Made by a program: the position numbers and the translations under genes. Shown here in pieces: positions 1-11,903 of a DNA stretch of 64,000 bases. The stretch lies in NCBI GenBank assembly GCA_001972305.1, contig BDDD01000921.1, forward strand, positions 386,788-450,787. Reading direction: 5' to 3'. The stretch's first letter is position 1. Every line of letters begins with the position of its first letter. Source of the DNA: Cephalotus follicularis (Eukaryota > Streptophyta > Magnoliopsida > Oxalidales > Cephalotaceae). Below the pieces are notes generated by a model. It saw nothing but the letters and a program-made list of their open reading frames with translations. It was not told where the DNA came from and ran no database searches.

Positions 1-908
1 ATATATGTTGATGACATCATAGTTGTACCAGCATCCCGACAGTATAGTTATACCGGTATTCCAGACAATATATATGAACAAGTATTCCATATATTATATG
101 GGCACGTTTCTTGACTTTGATTGATGATTACATCCGAGATTCATGATATTTTATTCTACTCAGATATCATTTTGATCTTGTTATACTCAGATGGTATTAT
201 CTTTAGTTATGTTGTTTTTGTTCAACGGATGACTAGATGTTATTTTGAGCTTATAGTGCAATCACAGTTATTGCATTTTCAGTTTCAGTATTGAGTTGTT
301 AGCTTCCATTATTAAGCCTTGTTGATGGTCGTGTTCTTTCATGGATTCTGTTATATATGTGGCCTATATTTTTAATTTCAGCATATATTTCTTTCAGCGC
401 ATCTGGTTGTTTGTACGGATGCATCAGGGAATGACTTGTCCCAACTCACTTAGTCATTTGGACTAACCCCTCCCCGTTTTTCATTTTACATAATATCAAG
501 CAGTTGCTAGGTCAGATTCAGTAGATGATGGACCAAGAGAGTAGGGCATGCTACCAGGGTTTCCACACTTGCATATCATTCACAGCATCAATTTTTAAAG
601 TATGCATTTATTGAGTTTTATGTAAATGTTTATTTTATATGGTTTTGTTGAAGGGTCGAGCCTTATTCATTTTTCATGCTTTGATGATATGGTTGAGACT
701 GAGTCTAACCCATGCATGTTATTATTTCAAATTGTGTTTTCCTGAGCGTTGAGCCCATTTATAAGCTGCTGATTCCTCCTTCAGAAGTGTGGATATAAAC
801 TGTGATTTTCTTTATAGGGGGCATAGTTCGATAAACGGATACTGCATGCTCGATTTTCATAAAAATATAAGAGTTTAAAAAAATTCAAGGTTTTGGAAAA
901 GTTTAACT
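1..908 (+). repeat. Decayed LARD-family LTR fragment (level 0 of the nest)
   Basis: This stretch resembles the reverse complement of the LARD LTR at about 8290-9520. Shared landmarks are the 'ggcatgctaccag' block (about 547), 'gattcctccttc' (about 770), 'gggggcatagt' (about 820) and the A-rich tail before 908. Divergence is clearly greater than between the two LARD LTRs at 8152 and 14295, so this is an older or different subfamily copy. No coding sequence is visible. It is cut at 909 by the start of the Copia A LTR; the last five bases before that start are TAACT. The continuation of the LTR is not found in this window and should lie beyond the right edge. Confidence 0.75.
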
Positions 909-1085
909 TGTTGACATTTATGTGTTACAATATTGGTTTTGATGATAACAAATGACCTAACTTGTTTGCTGATGTGAATGATTGTTTAAATGAAACAAAC
1001 AAATAAAGTTGCAAGTTAAAACAAGCAAAATATACAGAACAGACCTATTGGCGTCGATGCCTACATCATTGGCATTAACGTGCTG
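909..1085 (+). repeat. Copia A 5' LTR, left part
   Basis: LTR begins TGTTGAC at 909. The matching 3' LTR start is at 63960 and shares 'gttttgatgataaca'. It is interrupted at 1086 by Gypsy D and resumes at 30140. The last bases carry GCGTC-type words ('ggcgtcgatgcc'). Confidence 0.75.
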
Positions 1086-4047
1086 TGTAACGACCCGCAT
1101 TAATTTTTGGGTAAATTGATGTTTGAGGCTTGGGGGAAATTTTTCTTTTTCTCCTTGGTTGTGGTCGTTTTGGGCTTCTCTTCTTGGATGGTGTTAGTTT
1201 GACTTGGGCTTGATGGAGGCCCAATGGTTTGTTATGGTAATGTGATGAAGAGATATTTGTATTGGTGTTGGGATATGTGCAAAGCTTACTTAGGAAGCTT
1301 TGGCAGTTGGCTTTCGGCAGACATCACATCCATCATCTCATGCATGAAGAAGCATTTGAGAGAGTGAGCTTTCATGTTTCTTATTTCTTCTTGGTCTTTC
1401 TTCTGAAGCTTTGATCGCTGTTTGAGGTTGGGACTTTCCTTACCCGTCTACGCGTCTAGCAGGTAAGAGTCCTCCTCAGTACGTTGTGGTACGTTGCTTT
1501 GTTGGTGTTGAGACGATCTTTAAGGCCAAGAAAGAGCTTCGCCTTGGTTTTCATGGATGTATGTGGTTCATGCATGACTTCAGAAATCTTTGTTCATGGT
1601 AGCTAAGCGTTGTTGTGTGTCGATCTTGCAGAGGAGGATCTAGGCACGGAGTCCGCACAACAAGGAAGCTAGCCGAGGAAGCTACTGATACTAGTGAGTG
1701 GGATGTTCTTTCTATCAATTGATAACTAAGAGTTTACTATTTATATGCCCTTCCATGATATTATCTTTGACTATGATTTCTTCTCCTGTCATCTATTGAT
1801 ATTGCATGTGAATACTGTTGTTTCGAGCTGAGGACTCAATGCCCGGGTTGAACTTGTTCTTTCCCCTTCTTTTTAAGTATTCACGCTTTATTTTGATATC
1901 ATGTGTTGTTGTCCTCGGGTATTGGTTACTGGTTACTGGTTACTTGGTTATGTATGAGACTTATTGTGGTTGATGGAGCAGCGGGTGTTCGATCCCTATT
2001 CCATTCAGCAGTGCCATTGTCTATGATGAACTGTTGAGTGTGACTGTGCCTGGGTTCCATACCAGGATCTACTCATTTCATTGGTCTATGATGGAATGAT
2101 GTGTGAGGGCAGCCGAGGATCCGCTATCTTCTCTGGTCAGGCCATAATGGACTCTTCGGGCATGAGATTGCCGACCCGAGATGGTCTAAGTGGTGATACA
2201 CTTACCTCTGAGCCGATGTTCTCCTCTATCATCTCGTCAAGGATAGAGCTGAGCGATGATTTGCGAGCCTCTTGGACGATACTAATGCTATGTGATTGCC
2301 GATGCGGTAGCTCCTCGGTCGATGTTCATATGGTGTAGTGCTGAGCTCGTGATTACGGACGAGGGTGGGATTGCGTAGCCCCTTGATCAATGTTCATGTA
2401 GTGAGGTGAGCCAATGTGTGATTCCCGAAGAAGGAGTGCTTGCATAGCCCTTCTATCAATGTTCATGCAGTGCTCTGGAAGTGGGTATCTGTATGCGTAT
2501 ATGAGGGATGTATACAGTCCTGTAGCCCATGACCACATTGATGGATCTTCAACGGAGCTGTTATTTGTGCTTGCCGAGGTGGTTCCGGCTATGGAAGTGT
2601 GTGAGTATGATGTGTGCATATGTGTGTGTGTGTGTGTGGAAATGTGCTTGTGATTGATACAGTACCAGTAGTCCCCTGATAAATGTTGATCGTTAGAGTA
2701 TGATCTTTTGTTGATCCTCGGATCCTTGGCATGTTTGATATATAACCTGTTGTTATCTTCTTTCCTTGAGGTCGGTCATTGAGTTGGTAGCTCTAACATC
2801 TCCTCAGATTCCCTTTTTGTTGTTGATATCTTTGTACATACTCACCTCTGCCTTGTTTTGTTGAGCAGTGGATATGGGTTGTCCTCGGCCCAGTTGGGGC
2901 AGGGCACGTTTACCTTGGCTCTTGGCACCCCGATGGAAGTGGGTTTGCCCAAGATATTCCTTGATCTTACTCACTGGTCAGTTGGACTAATCCCCTCTCA
3001 GTTTTGTGTGTAGAGGAAGCGGGGCAGTAGAGTTCTTAAGATCCACTAAGGATAACGTGTTGACAGAGGTAGACGCCTGACGCAGCACCATAGGATGGCT
3101 CCTTGGCCACGGGCATCTTCATGCATTTGGGGACATTCTTGGCATTTTTGTATAGGCTTGTTGATGTCTATATCTTGTAAACCTTCTTTTTGTAAACATG
3201 TATATGACCTCTCGTATGTTGTGTGTCCTCGGCATTTTGCCCAGGACCGTATATAATTCACTTGTTGTTTTATATACTTCGTTGTTATGAGTTGTTTACC
3301 CTACCTTGTTGTTGTTTATGCTAAGTGTTTGGGGTGCAGGGAAGATGTATGGGTTTGGGAGTCATTTGATCCTGGGCAGAAGAGCAGGTCTCCTCAGCCC
3401 TGGCCTTAGGTGAAACATAAGTGTTTCTCCCCGGGACCTTTTGAGCGTGACACCTCTGCTGAGATGCCGGGGGAACGGTGGCAATGTTCATGGTTAGTCA
3501 AACCTTAGATTGACCTTGCAACTTGGGTTGGTTGACCCTAAGCTGAGGTCTGGTGGCATCCCGGGGTGTTTATCCCCGGGCATGTTCGCAGGCATTGAGA
3601 GAGAGTTAGGAAGTTTTCCTTAGTTTTGCCGGTCCTCTCGACCTCGGACCAACTCCGTCCCTGGAGGTGTTTTGTTGAGTGAGCCCTGGTGGATCCCATG
3701 GGCACTTGGCCGGGGTGAGATTTCATCTCCTTAGTGTAAGTTGAGTGTTGGAGGGACCTCGGGTGGTTGTCCCTTGCTTGGCGTTTGTCCCCGGGCCCTT
3801 GTGTTGATCCCAGGCTTAGCGTTATGGTAAACGTTGTCGTTTTTGTGCCTGGGCATCTCCTTGTTTGTATGCCTCAGGTGCGTTTGGCATGGGGAGCGTG
3901 GCTCTCCTCGGCAGCGTGTTTTAACGCCTGGCTTGGCCTTAGTGTTAGTCTTTGTTTGTTGGGGTTTTGGTTAGGGATCCGGGTAGAGGATGATTCCACC
4001 TTGCACGGCCGTCCTCGAGCAGGGGTGCTCAGGAACGGGGCGTGTCA
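1086..4047 (+). repeat. Gypsy D 5' LTR
   Basis: 2,962 bp, TGTAACGACC...GGCGTGTCA. It aligns along its length with 24941-30134 once the SL1-1 insertion is removed from that copy. Visible differences include an extra 'tacgttgtgg' copy near 1480 here, and a segment near 2146-2178 that is missing from the 3' LTR. A (TG)n run lies at about 2617-2640. The heptamer TCCTCGG recurs. Short ORFs inside it are not coding by any evidence I can see. Confidence 0.85.
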
Positions 4048-4053
4048 TCTTTT

Positions 4054-4065
4054 TGGTATCAGATA
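4054..4065 (+). other. Gypsy D primer binding site (tRNA-Met type)
   Basis: TGGTATCAGATA lies 6 bases after the LTR end. It differs from the usual plant initiator-tRNA-Met site TGGTATCAGAGC in the last two positions. Confidence 0.8.
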
Positions 4066-4175
4066 GACCGGTTTAGTTTCCTTGTGTTTTCTTTGGAGAC
4101 TTTGGGGGGTATGCATTGCATGCATTTCATGTAGTATACATGTTAGTGATGCCCTAACCTTGCATGTGAAGGTAG

Positions 4176-4344
4176 ATGGTGCCTCCGCGTTAGACTCGAG
4201 AACGTGGTCGGGGTAGAGGAAGAGAGATCTCCCCATCGCGTGTGGATCAAGAACTTCCACCTGTTAGACCTTGAGTGCAGGTTAACCCTGGGATGGTTGG
4301 ACAAGAGACTGGACCGGCTGTGGCAGCTGAGGTCCCAGCAGCGT
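4176..4344 (+). pseudogene. Gypsy D gag, N-terminal fragment
   Basis: After a leader of about 130 bases an ATG opens a short frame with an early stop and an Arg/Gly-rich stretch (T-R-E-R-G-R-G-R-G). A basic, Gly/Arg-rich start is usual for Tekay-type gag. The frame is lost within the fragment. Gag resumes at 21347 after the Athila-like insertion. Part of the gag between the two pieces is missing, so the junction was probably altered by deletion as well as insertion. Confidence 0.5.
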
Positions 4345-4483
4345 TATATTAAAAATTCTTCTCATCAATGTTGTCACTACATCAATAAGAAAAAGTGTCT
4401 CATAAACATGCAATTAAACTTGAAACCAAAACTGAAATATATATATAACATGGGTTCATCTACATCTAGGGATTTAAAACACT

Positions 4484-5358
4484 TAGCCGGACATGACGAT
4501 CAAAGCAAATATCTTCAATGAATTCTTCATCCTTCCACTGCCGGCTGCTACTGCGTTATTTTTTTACTTCTCTAATTGCGTTCTCTGTCTCAATTGTCCG
4601 CCTCTTTATGCAATATATATATATATGTAACGTAACCGACTAAAACGTAAAACTAAAAAAATGTGTGGCGCTGTTTTTATCAATTGCATTTGACACATGT
4701 GAACTGATTGGTGAGTCGCATGGGCTGAAGACTGCATTGGGACTATGTATTACATGCATGACTTTATGGGCTGGTCTCTTGACGCTGGAGTTCGTGAATT
4801 GCATGGGTTTGTTGTATGCATGCATTACTTGTGCGCATGCTTTTGGCGTTGGAGACATGCATGGTCTGGTGTGTATGGATTTATGTAGGCTTTTGAATCG
4901 CGGCGTGATGTATGCATGCATGGATGGGCTTTTGTGCGCATATGGGCTACTGATGGCTGCATGGATGCTGGACGCTGCTGATGGCGACACGTGGCGGCTG
5001 CTGGCTTGACGTGTTCCAATATTTGTTTTCTTGCAATATCTCTTCATCGGGACTTTAAAATGAGTCGGCCCAAGAACTAAAAGTACTTCAAATAATTTTA
5101 TGAACAAAATGAGTCCAGTATTCAATATCTTCTGAGTTTTAAATATTGACTTCTCTCGCTTTAGTGGGTGCATTCTTCAATCGATCGTTGACTTCAAACC
5201 ACTTTAACTCAAAAAGTAACGTTTTAGCTCCATTTTCTTTTATTCCGCAATAATGAGATAATACCTGAAAATCAAATAAATACCACCACAGTAGTCTATT
5301 CCAAGCATAAAAATACAATAATTAAATCATTAAAAAGAACACATTTTTATGCTTATCA
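4484..5358 (-). repeat. Athila-like 3' LTR (incomplete)
   Basis: It aligns closely with 20485-21346 and starts (minus strand) TGATAAGCATAAAAATGTG at 5358. The alignment stops at about 4484. The remaining part of the 5' LTR (20130-20484, with 'cgtggggacgat' and 'ggcctaacgacaccc') has no counterpart here; 4345-4483 is unrelated AT-rich sequence. A 177-codon minus-strand ORF (4640-5173) is open in both LTRs; see findings. Confidence 0.75.
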
Positions 5359-5377
5359 AATACCCCCATACTTGCAC

Positions 5378-5397
5378 TTTGCTTGTCCTCAAGCAAA
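5378..5397 (-). promoter_or_regulatory. Hairpin next to LTR-proximal polypurine tract
   Basis: TTTGCTTG-TCCT-CAAGCAAA (plus strand): 8-bp perfect stem, 4-base loop. On the element's strand it lies just upstream of the AAGTATGGGGG tract and the 3' LTR. Confidence 0.65.
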
Positions 5398-6452
5398 CAA
5401 AATGGAAAGTTAAGAACATGAAAACAAAAACAAAAATATAAACAGCAAACATAAAAACCTAACTCACTTTCGTAGGAATCACGATTGTATTTAGCAGATG
5501 CAACAAGCCTTTAAACCCCTAGGTATCCCTAGTGGACGAGTTTTGTCTCGTGAGTGTTTTCCAAGTGAATAAACATGCAAAATTCAGTTCATCAAAAATT
5601 TGACAATAGGATAAATGTATCTCTACTAAAAAATTCATAGAACACCCTCATACTTGAATTTTATTATCTCGTTCCAAGTTCTAGAATCAAAACACATCTC
5701 AATTAAGGAGCTTTCATATATCTTTCTATTATTCCAAAATATATAAACCAATCAAAATATGCATTCTTAGCAACATAAAATCCTAGTTCGGAGTCGGACA
5801 AAGAACTTTAGCACTTACACACATTTTCTTTCTTTTGCTTTGCTTTTTTTTTACTTTTTTTTCTTTTTTTCATTCTTCCACTCTTTTCCATCTGAAATGT
5901 CATGGATGGAGTAAACACCAGACACTCAAAGTACTAAGTAGCTTCAGATTTTTTTTTACCAACTTAAATTCGTGCAATGTCTTGATCTCTTAAGCTTTCT
6001 ATAAGACCCATGTAGCGAGCTTTCGACCAGTTACTCTCAAACCAGTTGGCTTTAAGGAACTAGGTGTAAAACACCCCTCTGATTTAATTACTCGAATCAA
6101 ATAGGCTACAGACCAAGACTGAATTCAAAGAGGTAAAATATACTTTATTCTTTTACTTTTTCTTTCTTTCTTTTTTTTTTTACATATATATGTAAGAACA
6201 TACATTCATCATCCTTCTCCTCACTAAAATTTATGAAACTTTGAAAACATAGAAGACGGTCTTTTATTAATTATTTTTATTTATTTTACACATAAACTCC
6301 TACCTTGAAATATATTTCTTTTCTTTTCTTCGAAAACGAAAATTTTATTATTTCTCCTATGGGGTTTTCTATTATTTCTAAGTATATCAACATTTATTTA
6401 TATTTTCAAAATTAAAATGAACTACGGTACTAAACCCCCCCATACTTAAACG

Positions 6453-6472
6453 TTGCATTGTCCTCAATGCAA
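6453..6472 (-). promoter_or_regulatory. Second hairpin with internal polypurine tract
   Basis: TTGCATTG-TCCT-CAATGCAA (plus strand): 8-bp perfect stem with the same loop as 5378-5397 but a different stem sequence. On the element's strand it is followed by AAGTATGGGGGG. Confidence 0.65.
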
Positions 6473-6929
6473 TGAAACACAAATATAAAAATAACAATAA
6501 ATGAGCAAAAATAATCAAACAATGCAAATAAATAAAAGAACAATGGGGTATGATTTACCAGATATGATCGTGAAGCTTTGAAATAATCTATCAGTGCAGC
6601 AGAAAATTTTGAAGATTATCAATCCGCACTTAAATTACCTACAAAAACAATGAAAAACAAAAACAAAAACGTAAAAGAAACAAGATACATAAATAAAACA
6701 AAAACAGTGGGTTGCCTCCCACTAAGAGCTTTGCTTTGACGTCTTTGGCTAGACGCAGCTGGTGTGGATATCACAGAGGAGTGTAGACAGGATCAATCAA
6801 GTCAACAGACTCAATGATCTGTCCATCAGTAATTCCATCCACATATGGTTTCAAACACAGCCCAAGGACGTTAAATGTGTCTTTAAAACCTATCCAAACA
6901 AACTCAAAAATACCACGTAAAAGCACAGT

Positions 6930-7421
6930 TTAAATAATATAAATAGCATTCCAAAAATATTTCCACCAATAAAATCCATCAATAGAACCATAATATTTAA
7001 GTGCATCAACACAATGGGAGAAAACAACTTTTACAATATAAGAACCATCCCAACAAGAATTCCAGCAGTAAAAACTGTCAAAAGTGCAATCTACCAAATT
7101 ACTAGTCTCCCAATCCCAAAGAACATTCACAATTTCAAATGATATGGAACAATGACCAATGAATGAATTACAAGGAAATTCTTTTAATTCAAATTTCGGA
7201 GGCTTTTGTATGAATGGTTTATGCCAAGATGTGGGCAATGGACCCTTTGATTCTAATGGTTGTGGACCTAACACCTCAAAGAAGTCTCCTTTGTCAATAT
7301 CCTCAATTTCCTTCATACACTCACTGATGATTTCATCAAATTTGCATTCCCTATCCGAGATGGATTCAATAACCCCATTATCTAGCCACTTCAAAAATTC
7401 CTGTTGAATTGCTTCCTCATC
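6930..7421 (-). pseudogene. Athila-like post-protease linker, then loss of pol homology
   Basis: The minus-strand frame at 6930-7394 starts with an acidic linker (about residues 1-65) ending in K-P-P-K-F-E-L-K-E-F-P. In Athila a similar P-P-x-x-E-L-K-x-L-P motif lies immediately before RT. After it the sequence has no RT features (no LPxR/RDxG, no F-V/I-D-D). The RT-to-integrase block has therefore been lost right after the linker. A stop at 7422-7424 separates this frame from the protease. Confidence 0.55.
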
Positions 7422-8151
7422 CTATATTTCCTTCAAGCATTCAATGAAGTTGCTATCAAACTCTATGTCAAAGGACGTTTGGTCAGGTGTGGCAATTTTG
7501 TGAGTGTAATGGGATAGATGATTCCATTCGCTATCCGATGTTGGCTCCTTGAGCTTATTTTCTAAGCATGCTATCTCTGCTTCACTTTCCAACCACTGTG
7601 TGTCAATCTTGTCAGGAGTCAAGTGTATCAAAGGAGAATCCAACAAGGCATTAATCTCAACAGTGTCTGAATCTGCCTCACAATAGTCGTCAACGAAACT
7701 CCGAGGATATGTCCTATCTATCCTATCTATGACAAAACAAGCCTCCTCACCTTGCAGTCCTAGGGCTGCATTGAAGATGTTCAGTCTCAACTTCTTATTA
7801 CCAAAGGATATGTCCATAGCTCCAGATCGATAATTTATGCATGCATTTGCTGTTGCTAAGAAAGGACGACCTAAGATAATCGAATGTGGTTTCCCAATCG
7901 CAGGTGTTTCCATATCAAGCACAAGGACATCCACTGGAAAATAAAGCTCATCTACTTTCACCAAAACGTCCTCAATGAATCCCTTCGGAATTTTCAAAGA
8001 TCTATCAGCAAGTTGAAGGGTTACCTCAGCGGGTTTCAATTCTCCAAATCCGAAATGTTCATAAACTGAGCTATGGAGGATGTTAACGCTAGCCCCTAAA
8101 TCCAAAAGTGCTCTCTCTATTTTTAAATTTCCAATTTTGCAAGATATCAGA
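7422..8151 (-). pseudogene. Athila-like aspartic protease domain
   Basis: A 227-codon minus-strand ORF (7422-8105), open upstream to the LARD junction at 8151. The catalytic motif D-L-G-A-S-V-N-I-L is at its start, followed by V-T-L-Q-L-A-D and I-L-G-R-P-F-L-A-T. This is a retropepsin-like fold that would cleave the gag-pol polyprotein. The C-terminal half is acidic and Asp/Ser-rich, typical of the Athila linker. Its N-terminal side continues across the LARD insertion into 18028-18521: removing 8152-18022 and one TSD copy keeps the frame, so the LARD is the only visible break here. No RT follows, so the product could not support replication. Confidence 0.8.
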
Positions 8152-11100
8152 TGTCACACCCGTTTCCTACCGAGACGGATGCGACAATCACGTGGCAAGC
8201 CTCCTTTCGGAAACCACCACGTGATAGCTTAAAACCGTTTCAATAGCCATTTAAATCCATGTAATCACATTTGAAAATCATAAAGTTAAAGTTTCCAAAA
8301 CTTTGAAATTTTTTCTAACTCTTAAAATTTTACGAAAATCGGGCATGTAGTATCTATTTATAGGACTATGCCCCCTGTAAATAAAAACACAGTTTATAAT
8401 CACACTCCCGAAGGAGGAATCAACAGTTTATAATCGGGCTCAGCCCTCAGAAAACCACAATTTAAAGCAGTAAACATAGGTTGGGCTCAGCCTCAACCAT
8501 TTCCACTAGCAATAAAAGTAAATCTATAGGGCGTGGCCCTTTACAAGCAAGACTATAAAGGAAAACGTTTATATGAAAACATAAGTAAATGCATAATTTA
8601 TATGCTAATGTAGTTATGCTATGCATGTGTTGAAATTCTGGTAGCATGCCCTGCCTCCGTGCTCCATAATCTACTGAACAGATATAACTATCATCTGCCT
8701 CTATCTGGAAGGGAAAGAAAAAGGAGGGGGTTAGTCCAAAGGACTAAGTGAGTAGAAACAACAAATACATCTCCCACACCTATATATCGAATAAAAAGAG
8801 AAATGATATAAACTCAAGGTAGAATGCAATGTAAATCTATAGCAAGAAATGAAATTAAGATCCAAAAGGATAGTCAAAATCAACAGAAGATGTCGAGATC
8901 CATAACAAATCATGATCCACAAAGGATATCGAAATCACAAAGGTTAACTCATAAAAAGGAATTATGATACGCAAGTATAAACGAAATCTGAGAAGGAAAT
9001 CTCGATACTCAACAATTAGCTCCACAATATAAACATAAGTCAAGAAATGATAACAAGATCCACAAAAGAAATCAAGATCATCTCAAAGCTCAAGACTCAC
9101 GAGTACAATAAAATCAGAGTACATAAAGTATCAAGAATCAAGGATGTGATCAAGAATATAAACTCATGCTGATAGAATCAATAAATGAACGAAATGAAAG
9201 ATCATCATGGCTCCATAAAAGAACGCTGAAACTCATCAAATTCAATAACCCAAGAATCCATGAAACAATCTCAATGATCAAGTCAATATTATACAATACG
9301 ATGGACTCGCAATGAATTAACCAAGGACTCAACAAGGAAGTCCACTGAACGAATATCAAAATCAAGGCAGAAACTGATACAATAGAGTCACAATAAATCC
9401 AAGTATCTGAATATCAAACTCAAAGATACGGTCATAAATCAAATATCAAACATCAAGAATGTAATATGTGCCCAAAGAATCATAACAACAAAAATATAAG
9501 GGGATGCCGGTACCAATCGTGTCACTGTGTCATATCCCCGCCTAATCACATGGCGTCATATCATATCCCCGCCAAATCACATGGCGTCATATCATATCCC
9601 CTCCAAATCACATGGCGTTATAACATAACCGCTGCAGCAATAATATAGGCCGATAGGCTACAGGATGTGATCATCATCCATCATACACCGGTGTAGAGTG
9701 CCTATGGTAAACATAATATCCAAACCTCGCATGAGGGACCGACATTTACCGCACGGACCCTAGCCCTCACTGAGAAAACCCGCACGCACACTCAACCTCA
9801 TCCAAGGGACCCGCGTGCAATATATATATCAACAACCCAACACAGTCCAATCGGAGGGTAATGGAACAGCTCTGCTGCACTCACACTCAGCATACCATGA
9901 TAGATAATAGTATGCCGCAGATCCAGGTATGGAACCTGGAGGCAGTTTCCATATAACACCCCATCATAGACCAATGGGCCTGCTAAGTAGAGTTGTGCGT
10001 CGAACATATACCACTCCTTGGACCGGTAATACATATCCATAATCCTGGTTCCCAGCACCAGAATATAACATAGTATAATCATATAACAAGTCACAACGTC
10101 ACAAGTGTAAGAAGGTGACCAAGTCACCAGGAACATCGAGCGTATACCCGTTCAGAATCATATCACAAATCACGAATACGTTACAAAAGACAAATGGATA
10201 CAATTTTCGAACAATAACCCAATCATAAGAAAACTGGGCACATATGAACAACATGACTCTCAAGTAATGAAATATAGAAAAGGAAGGTCCAACGAAAAAG
10301 TACAAAGGCACGTCGCCACATAACAACCATTTTTAGCAAAAGATAGGAATTGCTCAACGATATCAACAATAATGCTCAAGTATAACAATAAGGGAACCAA
10401 TCCAAATAAACAAATCCGACCCTCAATAGCCATCTCATGATAGACCCAAAAAGGGCACATACCCAGCAACAAAACTCAAACATGACGATACAAATCTAGA
10501 ATGAATGTAACAGTAGCAACAAAAACAATATATGTCCGCAGGAGCCAATGCGGATACGACATCGCGAGGTGAAATGAATATACGATCACAAGATCTCATA
10601 TCAATGTGAACATTCAATCGGAATACCAACAGAGGGCTCAAACGAGAATGTCAACAAAGGATTTCAAAAATCCATTATGGAATCATATAACAAGCCATAT
10701 CGTATGATAAAGTCAAGCAACGAAGGCTATCAACAAGTATAGAAATAAACTCCAAATCAGATTATCAACAAATCAAATGATAGTTAAGAATCGTAATAAA
10801 GCACACAATAATCATTAATGAATTTCAAAATCAAATAAGATGAAGGAAGGAGATGTTCTACTCACAATATCAGAGCCGATACTTCCATGAACTAACCCAT
10901 CGAAGCTTTGAACAGGTCACCGTTCTCGTCATCGTTTCGAAACTCTACCATCCTTCACGATGAATAAACATTGCACGTATCATTATGACGTATTCGTACG
11001 AAACATAATTTATCGTAATCGGAACTCCGGCCAACCTGCTGAAGTTTCGATAACACCCAAAACTGAGCCCCCATAACCTTTGGTCAACAGATTACTACTT

Positions 11101-11903
11101 GAAATTCACTGTGACTCACCCAGGAACGGGCAGCCACCTCCGGCAGTGAGTTTACTCATTGAGTCAACTCGCTGGTCATCCAACAAATATAGCCACTTCA
11201 CAAATAAGTCACAAAACAACCAGGCCTACACATCTCCGCCTGATACTCGGTCAGACGCCATTGCACTAGTCACGCCACCACTAGCATCCACAAGCTCCGG
11301 TCTACTGATTGGTGATCGAGACTCGCCGAGAATCATGCCAAACATAGCGTCACAGGCGGCAGGGCGACTAAGTTGACTCAACGCCCAGAATCTGGTCGAT
11401 TCCGGCCAAAAGATGCCTCAGCCACCATCGAAATGGGTATAGGTGATCCCCACGATGAAGACCAGCCCCACCCGCGACGGTATCGGTGGCGGAGGAGCAA
11501 CGGCAGTGGCCGTTTGGCGTGGAAGAGAAGAAAAAAAAATAAGAGAGAAGAAAGGGAAAGGAGGAAGAGAAGGATACCTGGCAGTGGTGGTGACGTCGTC
11601 CGTCGTCTTCCCCGGCCTCTGGCACCTCGCCCGACGTTTCTCTCCCGGTCTCTGCATCTCTCTCTCCTGTGTTCTCACTCTCTCTGTCTCATCTCTCCCA
11701 CACGGGCGCTATGCCCGTTTCTTTTAATTGGTCTGGCGCATCTAGCGCCTTCTAGACGCGCCCGACCACCCCCCCTCCCCCTTCCCTTTTTTGTTACAAC
11801 AATTATAACAATATATTATTATAATAACGATAATAACAATCACAAATAATACTATGCTTACGTCATGCACATCGACCTCATAAAAGTGACACGGGGTGTC
11901 ACA
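8152..11903 (-). repeat. LARD 3' LTR
   Basis: 3,752 bp; very similar to 14295-18022. It holds three copies of a 31-bp unit (9531-9619), a GC-rich CT-repeat-bearing segment (about 11400-11760) and hairpins at 11702-11762. The ORFs on both strands of the GC-rich part (for example 11373-11849) are low-complexity Arg/Pro/Leu frames and are not considered genes. Confidence 0.85.
9531..9619. repeat. 31-bp minisatellite in LARD LTR, 3 units
   Basis: The unit contains 'catatccccgccaaatcacatgg' split across a repeating 31-base period. Three units are present here; the other LTR (15672-15727) has two. Confidence 0.8.

Larger units (their letters stand above)
5359..6929 (-). other. Athila-like 3' non-coding region with two hairpin-plus-polypurine modules
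   Basis: AT-rich, no coding sequence seen. Minus-strand polypurine tracts (AAGTATGGGGG type) lie at about 5361-5372 and 6434-6447, each with an adjacent hairpin. The first abuts the 3' LTR and is the probable plus-strand primer. The block 'gtgggttgcctcccac' at about 6710 is a short inverted repeat of a kind common in Athila/Tat 3' regions. Confidence 0.6.

Noticed and set aside
2617-2640. (TG)n run as a possible Z-DNA or regulatory site
   Set aside because: Short simple repeat inside the Gypsy D LTR; shorter and interrupted in the 3' LTR (about 26417), so probably slippage.
11373-11849. 158-codon ORF and overlapping frames in the LARD LTR, also around 17498-17915
   Set aside because: Low-complexity Arg/Pro/Leu-rich frames on both strands of a GC- and CT-rich segment; no family motif and frames differ between the two LTRs.
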